Program-made: the position numbers and the translations under genes
In this document: positions 1 to 11,321 of the stretch, one piece after another
Layout: the number at the start of each line of letters is the position of its first letter
How positions within the stretch are numbered: the first letter of the stretch is position 1
Assembly: GCF_022815725.1 (NCBI RefSeq)
Contig: NZ_JALGRF010000003.1
Span: 248,001 to 312,000 of the forward strand
Length of the DNA: 64,000 bases
Direction of reading: 5' to 3'
Origin: Streptomyces sp. APSN-46.1
Lineage (GTDB): Bacteria; Actinomycetota; Actinomycetes; Streptomycetales; Streptomycetaceae
The notes under the pieces: model-generated
Databases searched by the model: none
What the model was told of the DNA's origin: nothing
The model's input: the letters and a program-made list of their open reading frames with translations, nothing else

Positions 1-1
1 G

Positions 2-898
2 GCGTTGGCCGTGCTGCCCCTCAAGTCCTGGGGCGTGATGGCCGGACTGCCGCTCAGCAGCCTGATCGTCGCCACCACCCGGCTCGGCCAGTACGAGGAG
101 GCGTCCCGCCACCTCGCCCAGTCGGTGCCGGACGCCCTGTACGAGAGCTGGTTCGGCCTGTCGTACCTGGAGGCCCGCGGCGTCCTGCACCTGGCGACGA
201 ATCACCACCACGCCGCCCTCGCCGACTTCCTGTCCTGCGGTGAACTCCAGCGCGGCTGGGGCGTCGACACGACGGGACCGGTTCCCTGGCGGGTGGGGGC
301 AGCCGAGGCCTGCGTCCGGCTGGGCAACACGGACCGCGCCCGCCAGCTGGTCCACGAGCAGCTCGCGCGCCCCGGCGCCGGGAACGCGCGTACTCGCGGT
401 CTGGCCCTGCGGCTCTACGCGGCGACCAGCCAGCCTGGACGCGGCCTCCAGCAGCTCACCGAGTCCCTGGAGCTCCTGGAGTCCGCCGGTGACCGGTACG
501 AACAGGCCCGGGTACTGGGTGACATGAGCCGTACGTACTACGCGCTCGGCGAGCACCGCAGGGCGCGGACGCTGTTCCGCCAAGGCCTGCACGTGGCCCA
601 TGCCTGCAAGGCCCACCCGCTGGCCCAAGAGCTTCTGTCGGGCTCCGCCGAACAGCCCGCGGTGGTGTCCACAACCGCGACGGACCCGCTCACCGACGTC
701 CTCGAACTCAGCGGGTCCGAGAAGCGGGTGGCCTCCCTCGCGGTCATGGGTTACACCAACCGGGAGATCGCCGCGAAGCTCTACATCACCGCGAGCACCG
801 TGGAGCAACACCTCACCCGCGTCTACCGCAAGCTCCGGGTGAAGCGGCGCCAGGACTTGCCCGCCGACCTCTGGATGAACGCCACCCGGGCCGGCTGA
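2..898 (+). CDS. LAL/LuxR-type transcriptional regulator, C-terminal part (5' truncated by window edge)
   Basis: The frame is open to the first base of the window, so the real start lies upstream and only about 298 C-terminal residues are seen. Most of the visible part is a helical, TPR-like region rich in Ala/Leu/Arg. The last 70 residues are a LuxR/GerE helix-turn-helix (motifs LSGSEKRVASLAVMG, TNREIAAKLYIT and STVEQHLTRVYRKL). This matches the C-terminus of large LAL regulators, whose N-terminal ATPase would be off-window. It converges on the FAD monooxygenase that ends the PKS operon, with a strong hairpin between them. Large LAL regulators often control neighbouring polyketide clusters, so pathway-specific control is plausible but is inferred from position only. 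Confidence 0.85.
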   Translation, partial: ALAVLPLKSWGVMAGLPLSSLIVATTRLGQYEEASRHLAQSVPDALYESWFGLSYLEARGVLHLATNHHHAALADFLSCGELQRGWGVDTTGPVPWRVGAAEACVRLGNTDRARQLVHEQLARPGAGNARTRGLALRLYAATSQPGRGLQQLTESLELLESAGDRYEQARVLGDMSRTYYALGEHRRARTLFRQGLHVAHACKAHPLAQELLSGSAEQPAVVSTTATDPLTDVLELSGSEKRVASLAVMGYTNREIAAKLYITASTVEQHLTRVYRKLRVKRRQDLPADLWMNATRAG

Positions 899-917
899 TC
901 CCCCACCCGGCCCGACC

Positions 918-947
918 GGCCCCGGACCCCCGCAGGGGTCCGGGGCC
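918..947. terminator. bidirectional terminator hairpin
   Basis: A perfect 13-bp inverted repeat (918-930 with 935-947, loop CGCA) lies between the convergent LAL gene (ends 898) and the monooxygenase gene (ends 971). It has no U-tract, as is usual for Streptomyces terminators. Confidence 0.8.
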
Positions 948-970
948 CTCCGTCGTCAACACGGGAGGGT

Positions 971-2587
971 CTACGCTCCGGCCGGAACCCGGGTCCCGGC
1001 GAGGACATCGCGGACGGCGCCGATCAGGGCGGCGGTGTCCGCACGGCCGGCGGCGGCCCCGTAGACGTAGAAGTCGGGCCTGATCAGCACCGACGTCGCG
1101 GCGGTCTCGGCCAGGAACGGCAGGTACACGTCGTCCACGTCCACCACCGCGTGCTCGCCCGCCTCCTCGGCCGGGGTGCCGGCCGGCAGGACCTGGGCCA
1201 CGTGCGCGCCGAGCTCGTCCAGGTAGGCCCGGTCGGCGGCGTCGAGCAGCTGGTCCGGGGCCTCGGTCGTCAGCAGGACGAAGCCCAGGCCGACCACACT
1301 GTCGAACAGCCCCGTCTCCCCGGCCCGCGCCACCCGCGCCTGCGGCGAGAGGGCGCCTGCCGGGCGGGCCGGCCGGCCCTTGCCGCCCAGCTTCAGGAAG
1401 CCGCGGGCCAGCGGCTGCAACGGAGAACGCTGCTGGGAGGGCACGCCTGTTGCGGCCGCCCGCTGCGCGGAGGCGAGCATCACCGTGTCCCGGTCGGCGG
1501 CCGCCTTGGGATCCGTCTGGCAGATGATCTTGCCGAGGTTCACGGACATCCCGATGGCGTGCTTGACGTGGGTCCGGCGCTCCTCCTGGTAGTCGTCCAG
1601 CAGTTCCGTGCCGGCCCGGCCGTCCAGGAGCGCGTCCAGCCGCCAGGCCAGCGCGTTCGCGTCACGGAAACCGGACGACATGCCCTGGCCCGCGAACGGG
1701 GGCATGACGTGCGCGGCGTCTCCGGCCAGCACCAGGCGACCCGCGTGCCACTTCTCGGCGGCGCCCGCCCGGAAGCTGTAGACGTGGTGCCGGCGCAGCG
1801 TGGCGTTGTCCTGGTTGATGTCGAACAGTTCCAGCAGCCGCCACGCGCTCTCCGGCGTGTTGAGCCCCTCGACGGTCTCCCCGGCCACGCGCATGAACTC
1901 GTAGCGCCGGTTTCCGGGGCCGGCCGACACCGAGGTGCGCGGCCGGGCCGGGTCGCAGATCTGCAGGTTGTTCGGCTTGAACTCCCGCCCGTCGTGATGG
2001 ACCACGTCGCACACCAGCCAGTCGTGGGAGAACCCGACGTCCGAGAAGCCGGCATCCATCTGGCTGCGCACGAAGCTGTTCGCCCCATCACAGCCGACCA
2101 CCCAGCCGGCCGAGAAGGATCGCTCCGTACCGTCCTGCGCCACCGCGGTCACCTCGACCCCGTCGGCCCGTTCGGTCAGCCCCACGACCTGCTGCCCCCG
2201 GTGCACCGTGATGCCCGGCAGCGTGGCGGCCCGGGCCTGCATCTCCTCCTCCAGCGCCGGCTGGTACATGGAGGTGGACTCGGGCCACCCGCACAGCCGG
2301 CGCTCAGAACCGTCGATGTGGAGCAGCACCTGGTCGTCCGCGTTCTTCCACTGGTATTCACCCGAAGGCTCACCGATGCGGCCGATGAGCCCGCCGATGC
2401 CCGCGGCGGTGAGGGTGCGCGCACCCTCACCGTCGAAGGCGACCGCGCGCGGCATGGGGTAGGCCTGCGGCCACCGCTCGACGACCGTCACGCTCTTGCC
2501 TCGGTCGGCGAGGAGCAGGGCGAGCAGCTGGCCCACGGGGCCGTATCCGACGATCAGGACATCGGCCTCGGTCGGTGCGTCGAACAT
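971..2587 (-). CDS. FAD-dependent aromatic monooxygenase (group A, PheA/TfdB/MhpA-like)
   Basis: The 538-residue protein has a complete group A flavoprotein hydroxylase pattern. There is a Rossmann GYGPVG motif at residues 14-19, a DG motif (GCDGANSFVR) near residue 165, and the GD motif of FAD/ribityl binding (GDAAHVMPPFAGQG) near residue 288. These enzymes use NAD(P)H and O2 to hydroxylate phenols and related rings. It is the last gene of the PKS operon, 53 nt after the PKS3 stop, with a GAAAGG ribosome site before ATG 2587. Its position suggests tailoring of the polyketide's ring or starter. Related enzymes occur in ansamycin-type clusters, where they oxidise the aromatic starter, but the exact substrate here is not determined by sequence. 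Confidence 0.9.
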   Translation of the reverse strand: MFDAPTEADVLIVGYGPVGQLLALLLADRGKSVTVVERWPQAYPMPRAVAFDGEGARTLTAAGIGGLIGRIGEPSGEYQWKNADDQVLLHIDGSERRLCGWPESTSMYQPALEEEMQARAATLPGITVHRGQQVVGLTERADGVEVTAVAQDGTERSFSAGWVVGCDGANSFVRSQMDAGFSDVGFSHDWLVCDVVHHDGREFKPNNLQICDPARPRTSVSAGPGNRRYEFMRVAGETVEGLNTPESAWRLLELFDINQDNATLRRHHVYSFRAGAAEKWHAGRLVLAGDAAHVMPPFAGQGMSSGFRDANALAWRLDALLDGRAGTELLDDYQEERRTHVKHAIGMSVNLGKIICQTDPKAAADRDTVMLASAQRAAATGVPSQQRSPLQPLARGFLKLGGKGRPARPAGALSPQARVARAGETGLFDSVVGLGFVLLTTEAPDQLLDAADRAYLDELGAHVAQVLPAGTPAEEAGEHAVVDVDDVYLPFLAETAATSVLIRPDFYVYGAAAGRADTAALIGAVRDVLAGTRVPAGA

Positions 2588-2640
2588 CAGGATGCCTTTC
2601 TCAGGTCTCAGGTGTGGTGGTGGTCGCGGGCCGGTACGGG

Positions 2641-5600
2641 TCAGACTGCCTCGGCCGCCAGGAGCTCCAGCAGGTGCTCGGCGATGAAGGACGGCGTCGG
2701 GTAGTCGAAGAGGAGCATCGGGCTCAGCGACATGCCGGTGGCCTCGACGAGGCGGTTGCGCAGTTCGACGGCGCTGAGGGAGTTGAAGCCCACCTCGAAG
2801 AACGGGCTGTCGCCGTCGAGTTCGTCCTCGAACGGCTCATCGGTCGCCAGCTCCTCGCGGGCCGTCTCGGACTCGCCGACGATCAGGCCGACGAGGAACT
2901 CCGTCTGCTCCTCCTCGGAAAGGCCGGCCAGCCGGGCCATGAGGGCCTGCTTGGTGGCCTCGGCCGGGTCGAGGGCCTGGGCGGCCCCGGTGGTCCCGGT
3001 GGCTTCGATGGCTTCGGTGTTGTCGGTCACGGTCGTCGTCATGGGGGTTCCGGCCTCCAGCCAGTAGTTGCGGCGCTGGAAGGCGTACGTCGGGAGTGCT
3101 ACCCGGCGTCCGCCCTCGAACAGGGCCGTCCAGTCGATGGTGATGCCCCGGGTGAAGAGCGCGCCGAGCGCGGTCACGGCGCTCTGCGCCTCGGGGGCGT
3201 CGTTGCGCAGAGCGGGGATGAAGGCGACATTGCCGGTGTCGCCGGTCAGGCAGGCCGGGCCCATCGAGGTGAGGACCCCGCCGGGACCGAGTTCCAGGAA
3301 GGTGACCGCGCCCCGCTCCTGGAGGGTGCGGATGCCGTCGGCGAAGCGGACGGCTTCGCGGACGTGGCGGACCCAGTACTCGGGGCTCGCCAGCTCGGCG
3401 GCCTTCGCGACCTTGCCGGTGACGTTGGAGACCACCGGGATACGCGGGGAGCTGTAGGTGAGACCCTGGGCGACCTGCCGGAACTCCTCCAGCATCGGAT
3501 CCATCAGCACGGAGTGGAACGCGTGGCTCACCGTCAGCCGCTTCACCCGCCGGCCGAGCCCGGAGAAGTGGGCGCTCACCGCTTCGACGTCGCTCTCGTG
3601 GCCGGAGATGACGACCGAGTTCGGGCCGTTGACCGCCGCGATCCCGACACCCTCGCCCAGGTACGGAAGCACTTCCGCCTCCGTCGCCTGGACGGCGACC
3701 ATCGCACCACCCACGGGCAGCGCCTGCATCAAACGGCCACGAGCCGCCACAAGACGCGCCGCATCCGCCAGATCCCACACACCGGCGACATGAGCGGCAG
3801 CCAACTCACCGATCGAATGACCCGCAACGAAATCAGGGCGCACACCCCACGACTCGGCCAGCCGGAACAACGCCACCTCGATCGCGAACAGGGCCGGCTG
3901 AGTGAACTCCGTACGGTTCACGGCAGCTTCGTCACCGTCCTCGAACAGCACCTCCTTCAGCGACCGCGGAAGGTACTGGTCCAGCTCGGCCGCCACCGCG
4001 TCGAAAGCCTCCGCGAACACCGGGTACGTCCCGTACAACTCACGGCCCATACCCAACCGCTGCGCACCCTGACCCGTGAACAGCACCGCCAGACGGCCCC
4101 GGGTCCGGCTGCCCCGTACGACGCCGGCCGAGGTCGCGGCGGTCGCGCCCTCGGCGACGGCCCGCAGCCGCTGCCGCAGCGTGTCGTGGTCGTCGCCGAC
4201 CAGTACGGCGCGCTTCTCGAAGGCGCTGCGGGTCAGCGCGAGCGAGTAGCCGATGTCGTACGCGTCCACGTCCGCCTCCGCGCCGGCCTGCTCGCCGTCG
4301 GAGAAGTCGTCGAGGAAGTCGTCGAGCCGCTCCGCCTGGGCGCGCAGCGCCTGCTCGCTCTTCGCGGAGAGCACCCAGGGCAGCGGGCCGCGCGCGGTGG
4401 CGCCCGCCGGGGTCTCGCGCACCGTCGGCTGCGCGACGGGCGCGGCCTCCTCGACGATCACGTGCGCGTTGGTGCCGCTGATCCCGAAGGAGGAGACGGC
4501 CGCACGGCGTGTCCGGCCTTCCTCGCGGGGCCAGGCCCTGGCCTCCGTGAGCAGTTCCACGGAGCCCGAGGTCCACTCGACCTTCGTCGTGGGCTCGTCC
4601 ACGTGCAGCGTCTTCGGCAGCACCTCGTTCTGGAGGGCCATGACCATCTTGATGACGCCGGCGACACCGGCGGCGGCCTGCGCGTGCCCGATGTTCGACT
4701 TCAGGGACCCCAGCCAGAGCGGCCGGTCCTCGGAGCGGCCCTGGCCGTAGGTGGCCAGGATGGCCTGCGCCTCGATCGGGTCACCGAGCACGGTGCCCGT
4801 ACCGTGCGCCTCCACCGTGTCCACGTCGGCCGTGGTCAGCCGGGCGTTCGCCAGCGCGGCCTTGATCACCCGTTCCTGGGCGGGTCCGTTGGGGGCGGTC
4901 AGGCCGTTCGACGCACCGTCCTGGTTGACCGCCGTACCGCGGACCACCGCGAGCACCGGGTGCCCGTTGCGCCGGGCGTCGGAAAGCCGCTCCAGCAGCA
5001 GGAAACCGGCTCCCTCGGCCCAGTTCGTACCGTCCGAGGAGGAGGAGAACGCCTTGATCCGGCCGTCCGGCGCGAGGGCTCGCTGGCTGGAGAAGCCGAC
5101 GAACGCGTCCGGCGTCGCCATGACGGCCACCCCGCCCGCGAGCGCCATCGAGCACTCACCGCCGCGCAGCGCCTGCACGGCCATGTGCAGGGTGACCAGT
5201 GAGGAGGAGCAGGCGGTGTCCACCGTCACCGAGGGACCGGTGAGGTCGTACAGGTAGGAGACGCGCCCGGAGAGCACGCTGCCGGACTTCCCGAGGCCCA
5301 GGAATCCGCCCACCCCTTCGGGCAGCTCCCGCGCGCCATTGGCGTAGTCGTGGTACATGTGGCCGGCGAAGACGCCGGTGTCGCTGCCGCGCACCGAGTG
5401 CGGGTCGATGCCGGCCCGCTCGAAGGCCTCCCAGGCCAGCTCCAGCATGAGCCGCTGCTGCGGGTCGGTGCCGAGTGCCTCACGGTCGGACATCCCGAAG
5501 AAGGAGGCGTCGAACTCGCCCGCGCCGTGCAGGAGTCCGGCTTCCTTCACGTACGTGGTGCCCTGGTGGTCGATGTCCGGGTGGTACACGGAGTCCAGGT

Positions 5601-5829
5601 CCCAGCCGCGGTCCTTGGGGAAGTCCGAGACCCCGTCGGTACCGGTGGCCACCAGCCGCCAGAGCTCCTCGGGCGAGCTGACCTCGCCCGGCAGCCGGCA
5701 GGACATGCCCACGATCGCGATGGGCTCCGTGGCCGCCCCGGTGATGCGGGTGTTCTCCTGCTTCAGCCGCTCGTTCTCGGTGAGGGACGCGCGCAGGGCA
5801 GCGACAAGCTTTTCGTCGGAAACTGTCAT
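2641..5829 (-). CDS. type I PKS, module 4: KS-AT-ACP, no thioesterase
   Basis: This 1062-residue single-module synthase has, in order: an N-terminal coiled-coil docking segment (1-33), a KS (34-460; DTACSSSL active site, [15 protein letters not shown]), an AT (about 580-900; GHSIG and HAFH, predicted malonyl-CoA), and an ACP (about 990-1055). There is no KR, DH or ER, so the incoming chain should leave as a beta-ketoacyl thioester. No TE, reductase or condensation domain follows the ACP, and the protein ends in [15 protein letters not shown] ACP tail sequence. The ACP phosphopantetheine site reads GFNSLS instead of the usual GFDSL, with the serine (about 1017) kept. A GGGAGAG ribosome site precedes ATG 5829, 27 nt after the PKS2 stop. 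It is the last PKS of the operon, so release must be in trans or spontaneous. Confidence 0.95.
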   Translation of the reverse strand: MTVSDEKLVAALRASLTENERLKQENTRITGAATEPIAIVGMSCRLPGEVSSPEELWRLVATGTDGVSDFPKDRGWDLDSVYHPDIDHQGTTYVKEAGLLHGAGEFDASFFGMSDREALGTDPQQRLMLELAWEAFERAGIDPHSVRGSDTGVFAGHMYHDYANGARELPEGVGGFLGLGKSGSVLSGRVSYLYDLTGPSVTVDTACSSSLVTLHMAVQALRGGECSMALAGGVAVMATPDAFVGFSSQRALAPDGRIKAFSSSSDGTNWAEGAGFLLLERLSDARRNGHPVLAVVRGTAVNQDGASNGLTAPNGPAQERVIKAALANARLTTADVDTVEAHGTGTVLGDPIEAQAILATYGQGRSEDRPLWLGSLKSNIGHAQAAAGVAGVIKMVMALQNEVLPKTLHVDEPTTKVEWTSGSVELLTEARAWPREEGRTRRAAVSSFGISGTNAHVIVEEAAPVAQPTVRETPAGATARGPLPWVLSAKSEQALRAQAERLDDFLDDFSDGEQAGAEADVDAYDIGYSLALTRSAFEKRAVLVGDDHDTLRQRLRAVAEGATAATSAGVVRGSRTRGRLAVLFTGQGAQRLGMGRELYGTYPVFAEAFDAVAAELDQYLPRSLKEVLFEDGDEAAVNRTEFTQPALFAIEVALFRLAESWGVRPDFVAGHSIGELAAAHVAGVWDLADAARLVAARGRLMQALPVGGAMVAVQATEAEVLPYLGEGVGIAAVNGPNSVVISGHESDVEAVSAHFSGLGRRVKRLTVSHAFHSVLMDPMLEEFRQVAQGLTYSSPRIPVVSNVTGKVAKAAELASPEYWVRHVREAVRFADGIRTLQERGAVTFLELGPGGVLTSMGPACLTGDTGNVAFIPALRNDAPEAQSAVTALGALFTRGITIDWTALFEGGRRVALPTYAFQRRNYWLEAGTPMTTTVTDNTEAIEATGTTGAAQALDPAEATKQALMARLAGLSEEEQTEFLVGLIVGESETAREELATDEPFEDELDGDSPFFEVGFNSLSAVELRNRLVEATGMSLSPMLLFDYPTPSFIAEHLLELLAAEAV

Positions 5830-5856
5830 GATCTTCTCTCCCGGTTCCAGACCGAA

Positions 5857-8800
5857 TCAATTGCTCGTGCTGGCGAGTGCGCGTGCCACGAGGCTTTCCA
5901 CATCCATGTCGGCGATCAGCTCGCCTTCCTGCTGCTGCTCTTGATCCGGCGCCCGCTCCGGCTCGGCCTCGGGTACGGCGCTCTCCGCGAGCAGTTCGCT
6001 CTGGATGCGCCGGGCGAGGGCCAGCGGCGTCGGGAAGTCGAATACCAGCGTGACCGGCAGCCTGATACCGGTGACCAGGGCCAGCTGGTTGCGCAGTTCG
6101 ACCGCCGTGAGCGAGTCGAAGCCGAGCTCCTTGAAGGCCTGGTCCGGCCCGATACCGTTCGCATCGGCCATCCCCAGCGCTGCCGCCGCCTGCTCGCTGA
6201 CCAGGTCCAGGACGGCCTGCTCGCGCTCCCGCCCGGAGAGGGCGGACAGCCGCTGTACGAGGGAGTCGCCCGCGGGGGCGGCGGCCTGCGTGGCCCGGCG
6301 GGCCGGACGCACCAGCCCGCGCAGGACGGACGGCACCGGCGCGCCCGCAGAACGGCTGCCGAGGGCGGCGAGGTCGAGCTTCACCGGTGCGAGGACGGCG
6401 TGCTCCGAGCGCAGTCCGGCGTCGAAGAGGGCCATTCCGGTCTCGGCGGACAGCGGCCTCATGCCACTGCGTGCCATGCGCTCCACGTCGCTCTGCGCCA
6501 GCGCGTCCTGCATGCCGCCGGCCTGCTCCCAGACACCCCAGGCGAGCGAGGTCGCGGGCAGTCCGGCCGCCGCGCGGTGCTGGGCGAGGGCGTCCAAGTA
6601 GGCGTTGGCGGCCGCGTAGTTGCCCTGGCCCGCACTGCCCACCGTGCCGGCGATCGAGGAGTAGAGGACGAAGGCGGCGAGGTCGAGGTCCTGGGTGAGC
6701 TCGTGCAGGTTCCAGGCCGCGTCCACCTTCGGCCGCAGCACCCCGTCGAGGCGCTCCGGGGTCAGTGCGGAGATCACGCCGTCGTCCAGGACCCCCGCCG
6801 TGTGGACCACGGCGGTCAGCGGGTGCTCTGCCGGGATGCTTGCCAGCAGCGCGGCCAGTGCGCCGCGGTCGGCCGCGTCACACGCCTCGATACGGACATC
6901 CGCACCCAGGGCCGACAGCTCCTCCCGCAGCTCCACCGCACCCTCGGCCGCCGCACCACGACGGCTCGTCACGATCAGGTTCCGTACGCCGTGCTCCACC
7001 ACCAGATGCCGCGCCGCCAGCTTGCCCAGCGTCCCGGTACCACCCGTGACCAGAGCCGTCCCCACCGGATCGAGAGCCCGGCCGTGGCCGGCCGCCGACG
7101 GGATCTCCCGTACGAGGCGGGGCGCCGCCGCCACGCCGGCCCGGATCGCCAGCTGCGGTTCTCCCGACGCCAGGACGGCCCATACGGCGTCCCGCGGCTC
7201 GGTGTCCTCATCGAGGTCGAGGAGGACGAACTGCTCCGGGTTCTCCGACTGCGCCGAGCGCACCAGGCCCCACACCGCCGCGGCGGCGGGGTCGGTCACG
7301 CCGCGGACCGCGCCCTGGGTCAGGACGACGAGGCGCGAGGACTCCAGCTCGGGCGCGGCGCTCCAGGCCTGCATCAGCTCCAGGGCACGTGCGGTGAGCT
7401 CGCGGGTCCGGTCCGGACCGCGGTCCGAGGGCGCCCGGGTGAAGTCGGCCAGTACGGCCGGCGGTACCGGGGTACCCGCCCGGACGGCCGCGACGAGGGC
7501 CTTGAGGTCGGCGTGGTCGGTGCCGAGGAGGACCGGGGCCACGGGGGCGTCGACGGTCGCGGTCTCGACGGCCGCCCTGACGGGCACCCAGTCGGGCCGG
7601 AACAGCGCGTCGGCGAGGGCGGCCCGCCCGGCGTCGAAGGACTCGGGCGAGAAGGGCCGGGTGACGAGCGAGCCGATGGTGGCGACCGGGACCCCGGCCT
7701 GGTCGGCGAGGCGCAGGGCCAGCTCGTCCGTACCGGCACCTGCCCCGGTTACGTGCACGCGCAGCGCGGTGGCGCCGGAGGCGTGCAGGGTGACCTGGTT
7801 CCAGGCGAACGGCAGCCGCAGCGGCTCGGCCTCCGCGCCGGAGCCGGCCGGGGCCGCGAACGCGCTCGCCTGCAAGGCGGCATCGAGCAGCGCCGGGTGC
7901 AGCCCGAAGCCCTCCGGTGCCTCACCCTCGGGCAGCGCCACCTCGGCGTAGACCTCGCCGTCCTTGGTCCACACGGACCGCAGCCCCTGGAAGAGCGGGC
8001 CGTACTCCAGACCGGCCGCGGCGCGGCCGGTGTAGTGGCCGGCCAGGTCGGCCTGCTCGGCGCCGGCGGGCGGCCAGCTGCCGAAGCCGAAGTCGAAGCC
8101 ACCGGCCGGCTCTTCCTTGAGGAGGAAGCCGCTGACGTGCCGGATCCAGGGTGCCTCGGAGCTCGCGTCCAGAGCAGTCGAGTGAACCGACACCGGGCGC
8201 CGGCCCAGCTCGTCGAGCGTGCCGACCGTGACCTGGACGCGGACGCCACTGCCCTCGGGCAGGACCAGCGGGGCCTCGATGACGAGCTCGTCGATCGTCC
8301 CGGTACCGGCTTCGTCGCCGGCCCGGATCACCAGGTCCACGAGGGCCGCGCCGGGCACCAGGACGGTGCCGGAGACGGTGTGGTCGGCGAGCCAGGGGTG
8401 GGTACGGACCGAGAGCACCCCGGTGCCCAGCACCCCGCCGTCCGCCTGCGGAAGGAAGGCGCCGAGCAGGGCGTGCCCGGCGGGGGTCAGCCCCAGCGAG
8501 GCCGCGTCCGCGCCGGAGTCGAGCGGCTGGAGCCAGTACCAGTCGCGCTGGAAGGCGTACGTCGGCAGGTCCACGCGCCGGCCGCCCGCAGCCAGGGCCG
8601 CGAGGTCGGCGGGCAGACCGGCCGTGTGCAGCCGGCCCAGCGCGGTGACCGCCGTGCGCACCTCCGAGGCATTGGCGCGCAGGAAGGGGACGAACAGCGT
8701 GTCGGTGTCCTCCGTGACGCAGTCCTGACCCATCCCGGTGAGGACTCCGCCGGGACCGAGCTCCAGGAAGACGTTGACGGCCTGGTCCTGGAGGGTGCGG

Positions 8801-11280
8801 ATGCCGTCGGTGAAGCGGACGGCTTCGCGGACGTGACGCACCCAGTAGTCGGGGTCGGTCAGCTCGTCGGCGCCCGCGACCTTGCCGGTGACGTTGGAGA
8901 CCACCGGGATGCGCGGGGCGCTGTAGGTGAGACCCTGCGCGACCTGCCGGAACTCCTCCAGCATCGGGTCCATCAGCATCGAGTGGAACGCGTGGCTGAC
9001 CGTCAGCCGCTTGGTCTTGCGGCCGAGTTCAGTGAGCTTCACCTGGACCGCGAGGCAGGCGTCCTCGCGGCCGGAGACGACGACCGAGTTCGGGCCGTTG
9101 ACCGCCGCGATCCCGACACCCTCGCCCAGATACGGAAGCACTTCCGCCTCCGTCGCCTGAACGGCGACCATCGCACCACCCACGGGCAACGCCTGCATCA
9201 AACGGCCACGAGCCGCCACAAGACGCGCCGCATCCGCCAGATCCCACACACCGGCGACATGAGCGGCAGCCAACTCACCGATCGAATGACCCGCAACGAA
9301 ATCAGGACGCACACCCCACGACTCGGCCAGCCGGAACAACGCCACCTCGATCGCGAACAGAGCCGGCTGAGTGAACTCCGTACGGTTCACGGCAGCTTCG
9401 TCACCGTCCTCGAACAGCACCTCCTTCAGCGACCGCGGAAGGTGCCGGTCCAGCTCGGCCGCCACCGCGTCGAACGCCTCCGCGAACACCGGGTACGTCC
9501 CGTACAACTCACGGCCCATCCCCAACCGCTGCGCACCCTGACCCGTGAACAGCACCGCCAGACGGCCACCCGTCACCACACCCGGCGCGCCCCCGGGGAC
9601 CGGTCGGCCGGCGGCCAGGGCCCGCAGGCCCTCGACCGCACCCGTCCGGTCACCGGCGACCACCACCGCGCGGTGCTCCAGCGCCGCACGCGAGGTCAGC
9701 AGCGAGTACGCGACGTCCAGCACCGACGGCGAGTCATCCGCCTCCAGCAGGTCGGCCAGTCGCCCGGCCTGGGCCTTCAGGCCCTGCGCGGACTTCGCCG
9801 ACACCGTGAAGGGCAGGTCACCACTGAATTCCGCCGCATCCTCCCGGTTGTCGGCCGCGCCCTCCTCGGCCGGCGCCTCCTCGACGATCACGTGGGCGTT
9901 CGTCCCGCTCACACCGAAGGAAGAGACACCGGCTCGGCGCGCACGCTCACCGCGCGGCCAAGCACGCGCCTCGGTCAGCAGCTCGACAGCGCCCGCCGAC
10001 CAGTCCACCTTCGGGGTGGGCTCGTCCACGTGCAGCGTCTTCGGCAGCACCTCGTGGCGCATCGCCTCGACCATCTTGATGACGCCGGCGACACCGGCGG
10101 CCGACTGCGCGTGGCCGATGTTCGACTTCAGCGAGCCGAGCCACAGCGGCTCCCGCTCGCCCCGGTCCTGACCGTAGGTGGCCAGGATGGCCTGCGCCTC
10201 GATCGGGTCACCGAGGGCGGTACCCGTGCCGTGCGCCTCCACCGTGTCCACGTCGGCCGGCGTCAGCCGAGCGTTCGCCAGCGCGGCCTTGATGACGCGC
10301 TGCTGGGCGGGCCCGTTGGGGGCGGTGAGCCCGTTCGACGCACCGTCCTGGTTGACGGCCGTTCCCCGGATCACCGCGACCACCGGGTGTCCGTTGCGCC
10401 GCGCGTCGGAGAGCCGCTCCAGCAGCAGCAGGCCGGCGCCCTCGGACCAGTTGGTTCCGTCGGCCGCGGCCGAGAAGGCCTTGGCCCGGCCGTTCTCGGC
10501 CAGACCGCGCTGGCGGGAGAACTCCACGAATCCGTCCGGGGTGGCCATCACGGCGACCCCGCCGGCCAGGGCCATCGAGCACTCGCCCTGCCGCAGCGAC
10601 TGCGTGGCCAGGTGGATGGCGACCAGGGAGGACGAGCAGGCCGTCTCGATGGTCACCGCGGGGCCTTCGAGGCCGAGCGTGTACGAGACCCGGCCCGAGG
10701 TGGCGCTGCCCGAATTGCCGATGCCGAGCATGCCCTCGACGGCGGGCGGGATGCGCTGCCCCATCGGGGCGTAGTCGTGGTGCATGACGCCGGCGAAGAT
10801 GCCGACGCTGCTGCCCTGGAGACTGGTCGGGTCGATGCCGCCCCGCTCGAAGGTCTCCCACGAGGTCTCCAGCAGCAGCCGCTGCTGCGGGTTCATCGCG
10901 AGGGCCTCGCGTGGTGAGATCCCGAAGAACGCGGCGTCGAACTCACCCGCGTCGTGCAGGAATCCGCCGTGCCGGGTGTACGAGGTGCCCGTGTGGTCCG
11001 GGTCCGGGTGGTACAGCCCCTCCAGGTCCCAGCCGCGGTTGTCCGGGAACTCCGTGATCGCGTCCGTACCCGACTCCACCAGCCGCCACAGCTCCTCGGG
11101 CGAGGACACACCGCCCGGCAGCTTGCAGCCCATCGCCACGATCGCGATCGGCTCGGACTTCTCGGCCTCCACCTCGCGGAGCCGGCCGTTGGCCTTCTTC
11201 AGATCGGTCAGCGCGCGCTTGAGGTAGTCGCGCAGCTTCGCCTCGTTGCCGACGGCGCCGGCGCTGTTCTCGTTGCTCAT
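5857..11280 (-). CDS. type I PKS, module 3: KS-AT-DH-KR-ACP
   Basis: The protein has about 1807 residues from ATG 11280 (MSNENSAG); an upstream in-frame extension overlapping PKS1 lacks domain content. Layout: N-terminal docking helix rich in Lys/Glu (about 5-40), KS from residue 43 (ETACSSSL), AT about 570-900 (GHSIG/HAFH, malonyl), DH about 930-1205 ([11 protein letters not shown], then HPALLDAAL), KR about 1225-1620 (TGGTGTLG; intact Ser/Tyr/Asn triad in YSS...[12 protein letters not shown] motif of B-type ketoreductases), ACP about 1680-1760 ([12 protein letters not shown]), and an acidic Gln-rich C-terminal docking tail. It should add one malonyl unit and leave an alpha,beta-double bond. 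It starts 42 nt after the PKS1 stop, with AAGGGA upstream. Confidence 0.95.
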   Translation of the reverse strand: MSNENSAGAVGNEAKLRDYLKRALTDLKKANGRLREVEAEKSEPIAIVAMGCKLPGGVSSPEELWRLVESGTDAITEFPDNRGWDLEGLYHPDPDHTGTSYTRHGGFLHDAGEFDAAFFGISPREALAMNPQQRLLLETSWETFERGGIDPTSLQGSSVGIFAGVMHHDYAPMGQRIPPAVEGMLGIGNSGSATSGRVSYTLGLEGPAVTIETACSSSLVAIHLATQSLRQGECSMALAGGVAVMATPDGFVEFSRQRGLAENGRAKAFSAAADGTNWSEGAGLLLLERLSDARRNGHPVVAVIRGTAVNQDGASNGLTAPNGPAQQRVIKAALANARLTPADVDTVEAHGTGTALGDPIEAQAILATYGQDRGEREPLWLGSLKSNIGHAQSAAGVAGVIKMVEAMRHEVLPKTLHVDEPTPKVDWSAGAVELLTEARAWPRGERARRAGVSSFGVSGTNAHVIVEEAPAEEGAADNREDAAEFSGDLPFTVSAKSAQGLKAQAGRLADLLEADDSPSVLDVAYSLLTSRAALEHRAVVVAGDRTGAVEGLRALAAGRPVPGGAPGVVTGGRLAVLFTGQGAQRLGMGRELYGTYPVFAEAFDAVAAELDRHLPRSLKEVLFEDGDEAAVNRTEFTQPALFAIEVALFRLAESWGVRPDFVAGHSIGELAAAHVAGVWDLADAARLVAARGRLMQALPVGGAMVAVQATEAEVLPYLGEGVGIAAVNGPNSVVVSGREDACLAVQVKLTELGRKTKRLTVSHAFHSMLMDPMLEEFRQVAQGLTYSAPRIPVVSNVTGKVAGADELTDPDYWVRHVREAVRFTDGIRTLQDQAVNVFLELGPGGVLTGMGQDCVTEDTDTLFVPFLRANASEVRTAVTALGRLHTAGLPADLAALAAGGRRVDLPTYAFQRDWYWLQPLDSGADAASLGLTPAGHALLGAFLPQADGGVLGTGVLSVRTHPWLADHTVSGTVLVPGAALVDLVIRAGDEAGTGTIDELVIEAPLVLPEGSGVRVQVTVGTLDELGRRPVSVHSTALDASSEAPWIRHVSGFLLKEEPAGGFDFGFGSWPPAGAEQADLAGHYTGRAAAGLEYGPLFQGLRSVWTKDGEVYAEVALPEGEAPEGFGLHPALLDAALQASAFAAPAGSGAEAEPLRLPFAWNQVTLHASGATALRVHVTGAGAGTDELALRLADQAGVPVATIGSLVTRPFSPESFDAGRAALADALFRPDWVPVRAAVETATVDAPVAPVLLGTDHADLKALVAAVRAGTPVPPAVLADFTRAPSDRGPDRTRELTARALELMQAWSAAPELESSRLVVLTQGAVRGVTDPAAAAVWGLVRSAQSENPEQFVLLDLDEDTEPRDAVWAVLASGEPQLAIRAGVAAAPRLVREIPSAAGHGRALDPVGTALVTGGTGTLGKLAARHLVVEHGVRNLIVTSRRGAAAEGAVELREELSALGADVRIEACDAADRGALAALLASIPAEHPLTAVVHTAGVLDDGVISALTPERLDGVLRPKVDAAWNLHELTQDLDLAAFVLYSSIAGTVGSAGQGNYAAANAYLDALAQHRAAAGLPATSLAWGVWEQAGGMQDALAQSDVERMARSGMRPLSAETGMALFDAGLRSEHAVLAPVKLDLAALGSRSAGAPVPSVLRGLVRPARRATQAAAPAGDSLVQRLSALSGREREQAVLDLVSEQAAAALGMADANGIGPDQAFKELGFDSLTAVELRNQLALVTGIRLPVTLVFDFPTPLALARRIQSELLAESAVPEAEPERAPDQEQQQEGELIADMDVESLVARALASTSN

Positions 11281-11321
11281 CTGTATGTCCGTCCCTTCGA
11301 GTTCTGCGGTGCACCGGCCGG

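Noticed and set aside
5350..10917. Very long plus-strand open frame (over 1800 codons) opposite PKS2 and PKS3, and similar ones opposite PKS1 and at 47.5-49.8 kb
   Set aside because: They mirror the strongly G/C-biased codons of the real minus- or plus-strand genes, contain no domain, and are Arg/Gly/His-rich shadows.
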